Positions 35,764 to 43,967 of a DNA stretch of 55,591 bases are shown here, in pieces. A program made the position numbers and the translations under genes. Location: positions 1 to 55,591 of the forward strand of contig JAQWSU010000046.1 of the NCBI GenBank assembly GCA_029243025.1, in the 5' to 3' direction. How positions within the stretch are numbered: position 1 is the stretch's first letter; every line of letters starts with the position of its first letter. A model generated the notes under the pieces. It was not told where the DNA came from, did not search any database, and saw only the letters and a program-made list of their open reading frames with translations. Source of the stretch: Pirellulaceae bacterium (lineage in GTDB: Bacteria > Planctomycetota > Planctomycetia > Pirellulales > Pirellulaceae).

Positions 35764-35979
35764 CTAAGGACAAGTTTCGCGGACCGAAGATACAAGGCTC
35801 ATAGCGACGCGGGATCGGTTACTTCGACTCCCCAGGCCTGCCATTACTTTATTCCGTTCTGATGGCGATAGAAAACGCCAAGCAGTGATTTCATCAAGAC
35901 TGCGACAACAACTTACGCATAAATCAGAACGGTGATCAATTCGACAAACTCCGTTACACGGGGAAATTACCGCATCCAT
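35764..35979 (-). CDS. DUF1289 family small Cys protein
   Basis: 71 residues. ISPCNGVCRIDHRSDLCVSC then CRSLDEITAWRFLSPSERNKV reproduces the DUF1289 pattern (SPC-x2-VC-x-(I/L)D ... C-x-GC-xR-(T/S)-xDEI-xW). Four or five cysteines could bind a metal or Fe-S cluster; the family has no settled function. Start ATG 35979 places the conserved core near the N-terminus. It is first gene after the cobalamin riboswitch, with 225 nt between, and is followed 10 bp later by the DUF6580-like gene. Confidence 0.85.
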   Translation of the reverse strand: MDAVISPCNGVCRIDHRSDLCVSCCRSLDEITAWRFLSPSERNKVMAGLGSRSNRSRVAMSLVSSVRETCP

Positions 35980-36203
35980 CACGGTGCTCCATTTTTCGCT
36001 ACGTTGATCGGCAACAAAATACGCGTCTTCCTGCCGACAAAACAAAACGACGAATTAACTTTGATCAGTACGACACCAGTGGGACCGGTAAAAACAGATC
36101 CGGGCGTGTCGAAATTCGCATGACCACAAAATAACCAAAGCGAACATGCAATCTGAGCAAGCGACTCGAAGTTTCGTCCGTTCGCGGCGAACGACAACTC
36201 AAC

Positions 36204-36383
36204 TGTCTGGGTAGGTCTTCTGACTTCTGCACGGGAAACCCGCCTTCTCGCTAAGGCAATCGCCTTTTGCAATGGCCAAGAAAGGGTTTCCGCCGTTAGC
36301 AGTCACAGCGGCCGGACCGTTCCGGAATTTCACCGGTATTCCCTGTTCGCCCAGTTGCCGCAGGCAACTGGGCCACCCAAACA
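36204..36383 (-). ncRNA. Cobalamin (B12) riboswitch
   Basis: On the minus strand: closing stem P1 TGTTTGGGT (36383-36375) with ACCCAGACA (36212-36204); stem CCCAGTTGCC/GGCAACTGGG; the conserved core ACAGGGAATACCGGTGAAAT, then TTCCGGAACGG and GCCGCTGTGACTGC; and the B12 box GTCAGAAGACCTACC near the 3' end. Order and spacing match the cobalamin aptamer. It senses adenosyl- or methylcobalamin and normally lowers expression of B12 uptake or synthesis genes when the vitamin is plentiful. Downstream genes are the DUF1289 protein and the DUF6580-like membrane protein. The expression platform was not resolved. Confidence 0.93.
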
Positions 36384-36399
36384 CGCTTGGAATCCAGCT

Positions 36400-36427
36400 A
36401 TGTTAAGTTCGCGCAAGCCGTTGTCAA
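36400..36427 (-). promoter_or_regulatory. Sigma70-type promoter for the riboswitch operon
   Basis: On the minus strand TTGACA (36427-36422) is followed after 16 nt by TAACAT (36405-36400), four of six matches to the -10 consensus. It lies directly before the riboswitch 5' end at 36383. Confidence 0.6.
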
Positions 36428-36569
36428 CATGAGACCGACTTATTTCCCTCGGCGGTGCTCAAATGCCCCGCATTTCGAGACCGCAACGAAAAAAACATCT
36501 TCGACTTTGAGCCGCTGGGCAACCCAAGCCAGCGTTACAGCAGTCTGAGCCACCACGTAGAGTTCGCCC

Positions 36570-36591
36570 GTCGGTCAACGACCGACTTTTT
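36570..36591 (+). terminator. Hairpin with U-run, orientation uncertain
   Basis: GTCGGTC (36570-36576) and GACCGAC (36580-36586) are followed by TTTTT on the plus strand. No plus-strand gene ends here, so it may act mainly as a hairpin ending minus-strand transcripts from the LamG gene stopping at 36605, or be a relic. Confidence 0.45.
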
Positions 36592-36604
36592 CTGAACGAC
36601 GCTT

Positions 36605-37798
36605 CTAGCGTCGCCGGAACACCAACCCCCCCCAAGCCCCCAGCATCAACCAAGCGGTCGTTGGTTCGGGAACCACAGCGGGCGAGGCAAGCGGCCCCTT
36701 CTCGTAGCCACCATCGCTAAAAGCGGCCACCAGATCACCACTATCGAATCTCATATTGCCATCAAAATCACCATCCGCCCAACTCGCATCTTTGGGCCTG
36801 TCGTATTTCGCGGAGCTGAACATCTGCACAAGGTCCGAGCTATTGAACTCACCTTCCAAATTTGCATCGCCCACCCATGTCTTCGCATAATCCTTCACCC
36901 AAATCATCCGGTCAGCACGGTTAACGAGCCCATCGTTATTTTCATCGAAAACTCCCAGGTCCGGTGCTGCGTCAGCCATCGCAACGGACTGCAGGTCGAT
37001 GTCAGCAACATCCACCATGCCATCCCCGTTGTAGTCTCCGGAAACGTTATCAAGATAAGCATTAAAGTCACCCGACATGATCGCGAGCACTTCATCCGAG
37101 GTCAGGGCGTGATTGAAGATGGCCACATCATCCAACATTCCATCCATATTGGTTGTGCCATCAAGTCGACTGCCAATAAACAATGGCATGTCTTCGTCAA
37201 TCAGAAATACAGTTTCGCGATCGATAAAGGCGTCGCCATTTTCCTCTCCGTCGAGATAATGCACGACTTCTCCATCTTCGTCCATCGTGATGGTGATATG
37301 CGTCCAAACTTCTGCCTCGGGTGGGTCAAGGGCTTGAGAAGCCTGCAGCCCCCCGTCACCTTCACCAACGTACAATTGGACGCGTCCATCACCTTGTTGC
37401 AACGTATAGACATCGTAGGGAGAGGGTTTGTTTTGTGCGTTCGCCCCCGTCTTGGCGACAATGCTATTCCAAGTATCAAACTGAGCGAAGTTGGCCCAAG
37501 CGGCAATCGTTAACCCGGTTTCTTCAATTGAGAGTGAATCGGAGTCCGGAACCTCAAGCCATTGTTCGGGTACACCGTTACCTTGTCCCTCAAAATTCAT
37601 CGCCCCGCCCCGCTCATCATCATTCACCCAAGTGGCTTCAATGACTTCGGCATCATTACCGAACGCGCTGGAATCGGGCTGAGGATTGGCCGCCTCGTCA
37701 AAACGCCAAAGCCCAACCAGATCGGCATGAACTGGAGCACAAGTCCACATCGTGGCGATGCAAAGACCCGCACAGCTCAATAGCAACTTCAAAGTCAT
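36605..37798 (-). CDS. LamG/EF-hand PEP-CTERM secreted protein
   Basis: 397 residues. Signal peptide (MTLKLLLSCAGLCIATMWTC to VHA), LamG jelly roll (DLVGLWRFDEAANPQPDSSA; LTIAAWANFAQFDTWNSIV; WTHITITMDEDGEVVHYLDG; DDVAIFNHALTSDEVLAIM) to about residue 250, then EF-hand/dockerin repeats (SGDYNGDGMVDVADIDL; DENNDGLVNRADRMIW; VGDANLEGEFNSSDLVQMF; WADGDFDGNMRFDSGDLVAAF) and a PEP-CTERM tail VVPEPTTAW with FRRR. Start ATG 37798 has GAAGGAG 8 nt upstream. Exported, Ca-binding and probably exosortase-processed; ligand unknown. The EF-hand module is shared with the genes at 27551 and 32982. Confidence 0.9.
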   Translation of the reverse strand: MTLKLLLSCAGLCIATMWTCAPVHADLVGLWRFDEAANPQPDSSAFGNDAEVIEATWVNDDERGGAMNFEGQGNGVPEQWLEVPDSDSLSIEETGLTIAAWANFAQFDTWNSIVAKTGANAQNKPSPYDVYTLQQGDGRVQLYVGEGDGGLQASQALDPPEAEVWTHITITMDEDGEVVHYLDGEENGDAFIDRETVFLIDEDMPLFIGSRLDGTTNMDGMLDDVAIFNHALTSDEVLAIMSGDFNAYLDNVSGDYNGDGMVDVADIDLQSVAMADAAPDLGVFDENNDGLVNRADRMIWVKDYAKTWVGDANLEGEFNSSDLVQMFSSAKYDRPKDASWADGDFDGNMRFDSGDLVAAFSDGGYEKGPLASPAVVPEPTTAWLMLGAWGGLVFRRR

Positions 37799-37840
37799 CG
37801 GTGTTTCTCCTTCTTTGTTTTCCGGGGTCTCCGCGTTTAG

Positions 37841-37862
37841 AATCCATAACGAATCCATAACG
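37841..37862. repeat. 11-bp perfect tandem duplication
   Basis: AATCCATAACG occurs at 37841-37851 and 37852-37862, between the divergent LamG/PEP-CTERM gene and the ASPIC-TlpA-TPR gene. The 245-bp interval must also carry both promoters. Confidence 0.9.
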
Positions 37863-38043
37863 AGGTGTCGCCCCAGGGAACGCAAAATCGTGCCCCACTC
37901 CTCGCACCAGCCGATCTCAAAGAATCGGTCTGCTGCGGCTTTCAAACTTGTTGGGTCATTACAATGTGGTGATCAAGAGGTGGGCTAGTAAAATAGCAAT
38001 TGGACGTGACACAATCAATAAAAAAATCACTCCGAGCGAATCC

Positions 38044-41000
38044 ATGCGAAGATTCCTGGTTCTGATCCCGACACTCGTGCTATTGGGCTGCCAAATCCAA
38101 ACGGCGGATCCAGACCGGGCCGCAAAAACGAGCGCAAAGCCAGCGGATCCAGGCGATCGCAAGCCCGCCACCGTCGAGGCTTCGCTGCCGTCGGATCAGG
38201 TCATCGTCGGGGCAACCGGTGATCAATGGAAGACGGAACAAGCCAGCGAGAAAATCGATCGTCATTTAAAAGCACTGAGTGATGTCATCCTTGGCAACGC
38301 ACTCAGCGGCAACAGCGACGAACTCCTCTTTATCGACGAGGCGGTAGAATATACAGAACTCCACCCGACTGAAACCGATCTGGTTTACCAAGATGCGAGC
38401 TTGGAAATCCGACAAGCATCGGCGAATCTAAGCCAACAAATCGAGGACCAAGCCCAAGTGGGCCGAGCAGGTTTACTCGCAGAATTGAAAACGGTTGTCA
38501 AACAGCCACGTCCCAACGACACCCCGAATCTCCAAACGGCATACGGAAAATTCAAGATCACTTCGATGAGGGAAACTGATCGAGATTTCCAAGCCGAACT
38601 GTTGTGGCAGCTCAGTCTTCCAACTCGTTTCGGCAACTATCAACAGATCGCCCGCTGGCACAGTCGCTGGATCCTAAGGGATCAGAACCCTCATTTGCTC
38701 TCGCTTTCCTTGATTGAGTTTCGAGAAGTGCAGGCTCAGGAACAACGAGGGTTCGTTGATTGCACGAATGCGGTCACACGCAGTGCAAGCAACTTTGCGC
38801 AACAATTCAGTAACTCGATGAACTACTGGCTCGATCGTCTGGAATATCGTTTTGCGATCTTGCCATCAAGTTATCAGGGGATCGCCATCGCCGACGTCAA
38901 CGGCGACGGGCTGGAAGACATTTTCATTCCTCAACCGGGCGGCGTCGTTGGCGGACTTCCCAATCGGCTCTTGATACAACAGGCTGATGGAACGCTGCTC
39001 GACCGTTCGACAATTTCAGGCCTGGATTGGCTGATCGAGACTCACTCCGCATTGTTTGTCGATCTTGACAATGACGGTGACCAGGACATCATCGTCGCCA
39101 CAGTAATGGGCCTCGTCTTTGCGGCAAATGACGGGACAGGGCGTTTTGAGAAACGAGGTGTAAAGCTGACGCCAGAAGCGCCTCCAATGTCGCTCACTGC
39201 GGCTGACTTTGACCATGACAGCGATCTCGACATCTACGTCTGCTGCTATTCGCCTCGCACGTCATCAAGCTTGATGGGTCGACCGATCCCTTATCACGAT
39301 GCAAACAACGGGGGTCGCAATCTTTTACTGCGAAATGATCGCGATTGGCGATTCCGCGATGTCACTCAGTTGGTTGGCCTGGACACCAACAACCGACGAT
39401 TTAGTTTCGCAGCAGCATGGGAAGACTACGACAACGACAACGACATGGACCTGTATGTAGCCAACGACTACGGCCGCAACAATTTGTTTCGAAATGAAGG
39501 TGGCAAGTTCACGGATGTTGCAGCGGAGTTGGGGGTCGAAGACATCTCGGCAGGAATGAGCGCCACATGGGGAGACTATAACCGTGACGGCTGGATGGAC
39601 CTTTACATTAGCAACATGTGGTCCTCAGCCGGAAAACGAATTGCTTACCAACGACAGTTCCAACCCAAGGCCAGCGGAGACACACGCTCCTATCTACGCC
39701 GACACGCGCGAGGAAATTCGCTCTTTGCCAATCAACTGGGCAGCGGCCAATCAACCTTCCAGGACACTAGCTTGACGTCGGGTGTCACGATGGGGCGTTG
39801 GGCCTGGGCATCTCGCTTTGTCGACCTGAACAACAGCGGTTACCTCGACTTGGTGGTTGCCAACGGATTCATCACCCAAGAAGACACCAATGACTTGTGA
39901 AGTTATTTCTGGCGACAGGTCGTGTCGCAATCACCGCTCACCAACGAAATTGACGAGAATGAACAGCCCCACGATCCCTATCTCGAAAATTGGAACAAAC
40001 TCGCAACTCTGATTCGAGGTGGACGAAGCTTGAGCGGTCGGGAACGAAATTGTTGTTTCTTAAACCACGGAGCAATCCCACCGAACGAACAACAATTCTC
40101 CGATGTTTCCGCAGCAGTCGGGCTCGATCTAATCGATGACGGTCGTGGCTTGGCTGTCGTTGACTGGGACCACGATGGCGATCTCGATTTATGGCTGGCC
40201 AATCGCACAGGCCCCCGCATAAGATTCATGCGCAATCAGCTGGCTGAAAACACGAACTTCATCTCACTCCAACTGCAGGGCACCACCGCCAATCGCGACG
40301 CAATCGGTGCCCGCGTCGAGTTACTTAGCCACGGTGACGATGCAAGACAGATCGAGACCGTGAGAGCCGGCGAGGGTTTCCTGAGTCAGTCGAGCAAGCG
40401 GGTCCACTTCGGCTTGGGAGAAAACGAATCGCCACGCACCGTGCGTGTACGTTGGCCGGGCAGCTCGAAAATCCAGGAGTTCCCCGAACTGAAAGCGAAT
40501 CGCCGATATCGTCTCGTGCAAGGGGCCGAACAGCCCTACCTTTTCCCGAAACGGAATCCAATCACGCTTGAACCCGGCGAATTGACAGCTCCCCCGACAA
40601 ACGACGCCACGCGTGTCGTACTCTCACAGCGCCGAAATCTCCCCAAGCTGAATCTGATTTCTTTTACAGGAGAGCAACAGCCGTTGTCGTCGATCGGCAG
40701 CCAACCCACGTTGATCAATCTTTGGGCCAGTTGGTGTCAACCGTGCATTGAAGAGTTGCAGCAACTGGCAAAGCAAGCTCAGGAGTATAAGGCACAGGGG
40801 CTTGAAATCGTGGCGATCAGCGTCGATGAAGACGTCGCGGCTGCAACCCAAGTATACGAACGGTTGGAATTGCCGTTCACGGGCGGAATGGCCCCGAACT
40901 CGACAGTCGAACAGCTAACTCAAATCGACCGCGAAATTTTCTACCGTTTTCAAAATCTTCCACTTCCCTGCAGTTTCCTGGTCGATCAAAGTGGCAAAGT

Positions 41001-41922
41001 CGCGGTGGTTTACAAGGGGCCCGTCAGCGGAGACCAACTACAAAGCGACATCGATTCTTTGCAGGGTTCGCTCACCCAAATGGTGCAGACAGGGCAACCG
41101 TTTCCCGGACAATCGATTGCAGCTTGGTTTTCACCCGATCCGGTCAATATTGCTCGCGCTTATTGGGAGGGCGGTTATGCGGACGAAGCAATCGATGCTT
41201 TGACGGATCCAGTGCAAAAACCCACTTCAACCCAGGAAAAACTCCGGGCCCTTCAACTGTTGGCCACCATCGCCAAGAGTAAAAACATGCCTGCCTTGCA
41301 TCAATCTTCCCTGCAGCAACTTGTCCGTCTCCAACCCAACGGATTTGCGGCCAGAATTCAACTTGCCCTTAGCTACCACCGAGAAGGCCGCGCGAAAGAG
41401 CTTTCTGCACAGATCGATCATCTCGAAAGGTCTGCAGCCGATCATGCCCAATTATTGCGAATGCTTGGACCGTTCTACATCAGCCTAGGGCAGCCCGAGC
41501 AAGGACTCAAACGTCTCAAACAAGCCCAAAGACTTTCACCGAATGACGCCGAAATACAGATGAGTGTGGCGTTGGCCTATCAGATCTCGGCAGAAATCAA
41601 CCTTGCCATCAAGCAGTACGAAGAAATATTGCAAAATCATCCCCATCGACTGGATGCAGCCAACAATTTGGCGTGGCTATTAGCCACGGATCCAAGCACG
41701 GCTGCAAGACGATCTGAAGCTGTAGCGCTTGCTAAGGAGACATGCCGTCAAACCCAAGATCGCCACCCCGCCTTTCTCGATACACTGGCGATGGCACTCG
41801 CTAACTCCGGAGACCAAGCTGCCGCGGTTGATGTTCTTCGTCGAGCGATTCCTGTGGCGCAAGGACGTGGCGAGATCGATCTTGCCAGAAAAATGAGAGA
41901 TCGGCTGACCTCTTACCAATAG
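38044..41922 (+). CDS. VCBS/ASPIC-TlpA-TPR lipoprotein, candidate selenoprotein (UGA at 39898-39900 read as Sec619)
   Basis: 1292 residues if UGA is read through. Lipoprotein signal (MRRFLVLIPTLVLLGCQ, Cys 16); a helical region to about 270; FG-GAP/VCBS propeller repeats at about 275-617 (VNGDGLEDIFIPQ, DLDNDGDQDIIVA, DYDNDNDMDLYVAN, DYNRDGWMDLYISN, DLNNSGYLDLVVANG); UGA within NDL-U-SYFWRQVVSQSP; more VCBS sequence and an ASPIC/UnbV domain (IGARVELLSHGD to YRLVQ, about 690-830); a TlpA/thioredoxin domain from about 865 with NLWASWCQPCIEEL (Cys898, Cys901); and TPR repeats from about 1040. The frame is unbroken except for UGA; the second half lacks its own Shine-Dalgarno and starts mid-domain. 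A strong hairpin follows UGA. A split pair of genes or a nonsense mutation are the alternatives. Function unknown; an exported redox role is plausible. Confidence 0.75.
39912..39928 (+). promoter_or_regulatory. Putative bacterial SECIS hairpin of the ASPIC-TlpA-TPR gene
   Basis: GCGACA (39912-39917), loop GGTCG (39918-39922) and TGTCGC (39923-39928) form a perfect 6-bp stem. The stem starts 12 nt after the UGA and the loop GG lies at +18/+19. In E. coli fdhF the loop GGUCU starts at +19, so size, loop and spacing nearly coincide. The formate dehydrogenase hairpin in this window has the same architecture. Confidence 0.75.
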
Positions 41923-42052
41923 CCGTCACGGGCCCCGTCTTACGGATTCCCTGCAGCTCGCATGGGCCCAGGATTATTTCCTAGCGACCTCTCCGTTTTG
42001 ATAGCGATCTGATTCATCGTCGGCTTTCCGTCTTCCGTGATCCGTTGTTTCA

Positions 42053-42988
42053 TCAGGCCAAACGGCCCGTTGATCGATCACTGTCCTGGATGGGATCAAC
42101 AGCCGCACCTGCTTGACGATGGGCCGCCGCTTCCGGTAGTTGGATCAACTGGTAGCGTGAAATGAGTGCGGCGAAAATGATCAAACAAGCGGCAGCAAGC
42201 AACGTCGATCGCCCTACCATTGCGATCAACACCAGGGGCATGAAGTACCCGCCGACGAAAGTTGCAAGTCCAATTAACCAATGCTTCGATCTCAAATCGA
42301 AACTGCCAAACGAATCGCGCAAACCGACAAGTAACAGACCAATCGTGACCCCATTCAACAATAACAGGCCAACGAGCGTCGGACGAAGAATTTCAATGGC
42401 ACGATCCTGCTTCATCCAGATCGCCAGTACGACGAACAAGGCACTGCCGAGTAAAAATGCAGAACTTGTTAAATAACTACCGAGCCAGCGAGCGTCTTTC
42501 CACCCTGGCTGTGAACTGGTACTAAAGAGTACACCCTTGTAGATCGCGGTACCCAAGGCAGGCAAGATCCCAGTGATCAACACCAGAGCTTCAAACCAGC
42601 CGGGTTGAATCCCTAACAAGGCTAACAGCGCTGCAATCGCAAGAGGCAGGGAGTAGGCAGTCAGGCACCAAGTTCCCAAAGACATCGGCGAACTTGGCTT
42701 AAACACTCGTAACATGTGATGAAAACGCCACGGGTCCCCCAGATCGAGCACCAGCAACACCAGATCAACAATCAGCAAAAGAAAAGCCAGTGGAAACGCA
42801 ACGCGTGTCACATTCGAAAACGGTTCCGGGGCAATCAGCTGTGATAATGCTGCAACGAGAAAGAGTCCGGCAGTCAGATTGTTGAACCAGACGTCAAACA
42901 CGACGAGCCCATGCCAACTCGGCGCCTTCGTAGGGGGCTTCGTCAGGTAATCGCTCGCAGGAGATGGCAGACCGGATTTACGTCGCAT
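42053..42988 (-). CDS. NrfD-type membrane subunit of the formate dehydrogenase complex
   Basis: 311 residues, about eight membrane helices. The opening WHGLVVFDVWFNNLTAGLFL, then LVLLVLDLGDPWRFHHMLRV and FKPSSPMSLGTWCL, are diagnostic of the NrfD/PsrC family (the LGDP-W-RF and SPMS-G-W motifs). Such subunits exchange electrons between an Fe-S partner and menaquinone. Start ATG 42988 has GGAAGG immediately upstream and lies 2 bp past the FdhB stop, so the two genes are coupled. It replaces the cytochrome b subunit of E. coli Fdn/Fdo. Confidence 0.92.
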   Translation of the reverse strand: MRRKSGLPSPASDYLTKPPTKAPSWHGLVVFDVWFNNLTAGLFLVAALSQLIAPEPFSNVTRVAFPLAFLLLIVDLVLLVLDLGDPWRFHHMLRVFKPSSPMSLGTWCLTAYSLPLAIAALLALLGIQPGWFEALVLITGILPALGTAIYKGVLFSTSSQPGWKDARWLGSYLTSSAFLLGSALFVVLAIWMKQDRAIEILRPTLVGLLLLNGVTIGLLLVGLRDSFGSFDLRSKHWLIGLATFVGGYFMPLVLIAMVGRSTLLAAACLIIFAALISRYQLIQLPEAAAHRQAGAAVDPIQDSDRSTGRLA

Positions 42989-42989
42989 T

Positions 42990-43967
42990 TCACCTTCCCA
43001 ACACAAGGGTTGCCCAGAGAAAAGCAACGCAAACGACGGCGGTAAAAACGGCGCGAAGATAATCACCCTTCATTTGCAGCCAGGGATTGACCGGAGAGTC
43101 AGGAAGCCCATAGACAGCGGGCTCGTCAACCAACAAATAGAACGAGTTCAATTCGGAATAGCCTTCCGTCGCCTGATCGCCATACAAGTAAGCGGCAGTA
43201 ACCCCGTGTTGATGTAAAGTTTCGACTCGTTCGCGTGCTCGTTGCCGCAGATCTTCGATCAATCCAAAATGAATTGATTCGGTAGGACATGCTTTTGCGC
43301 AAGCGGGTTCTAACTGGTCTCGCTGGCGATCATAACAAAGCGTGCATTTATGCGCATGCCCATCGAAGGTCGCGCGACCGATCACTCCAAATGGACAAGC
43401 AGCCACACAGTAAGAACAGCCGTTACAAATATCCTGTTGTACGTAAATATTCTCAAACTCATTTTGAATCAGCGATCCTGTCGGGCATGCCTGTTGGCAA
43501 GGGGCCGTGACACAATGCTTACACACATCGCTCATCATCAGCCATCGGCCAGGACGATCTTGATCGGTGGACAACAAATCGAGTGGATTAACAGATGAGT
43601 CGCCCCTCGCGGGCGTATCCACTGCAGGTTCAATCAATTGCTCGATAAATTTGACATGTCGCCAAGAGGTGGCTGATAAGTCAGCCGTATTATCATGGCT
43701 GTTCCCCGTCCAATGGAATCCGTCGGCAGGCAATTGGTTCCACTGTTTGCAGGCAACCTCACACGCCTTGCATCCGATGCACACCGACGTATCGGTAAAG
43801 AATCCGGTGGCAGGCTGTGGCTCAGGCGCTCGTCCTCGCCTAAACGGCTTCAGCGCATAATCGATTATCATCGCCAAGCGACTGGGTGAGTGCTCAGCAC
43901 CTGAGGCCAGCTCAGACAGGCTTTTCTCTCTACTGACCACGTTTAAATTTTCCCTCGGGTTGAGCAT
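42990..43967 (-). CDS. fdhB: Formate dehydrogenase iron-sulfur subunit
   Basis: 325 residues. Four [4Fe-4S] motifs can be read: CIGCKACEVACKQWN; CKHCVTAPCQQACP; CNGCSYCVAACPFG; CTLCYDRQRDQLEPACAKACP (last cut as CTLCYDRQ and PACAKACP). The C-terminus has a single helix, VFTAVVCVAFLWATLVLG, like the anchor of E. coli FdnH. It relays electrons from the molybdenum/tungsten subunit to the NrfD protein. The start is uncertain: ATG 43967 overlaps the FdhA stop by 38 nt; GTG 43940 lies 12 nt after GAGGG and is also possible. A much longer in-frame reading upstream is a shadow of FdhA. NrfD follows at once. Confidence 0.93.
   Translation of the reverse strand: MLNPRENLNVVSREKSLSELASGAEHSPSRLAMIIDYALKPFRRGRAPEPQPATGFFTDTSVCIGCKACEVACKQWNQLPADGFHWTGNSHDNTADLSATSWRHVKFIEQLIEPAVDTPARGDSSVNPLDLLSTDQDRPGRWLMMSDVCKHCVTAPCQQACPTGSLIQNEFENIYVQQDICNGCSYCVAACPFGVIGRATFDGHAHKCTLCYDRQRDQLEPACAKACPTESIHFGLIEDLRQRARERVETLHQHGVTAAYLYGDQATEGYSELNSFYLLVDEPAVYGLPDSPVNPWLQMKGDYLRAVFTAVVCVAFLWATLVLGR

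Noticed and set aside
36570-36591. Treating the hairpin as proof of a plus-strand gene between 36420 and 36570
   Set aside because: No coding frame is present there; the hairpin is listed with uncertain orientation only.
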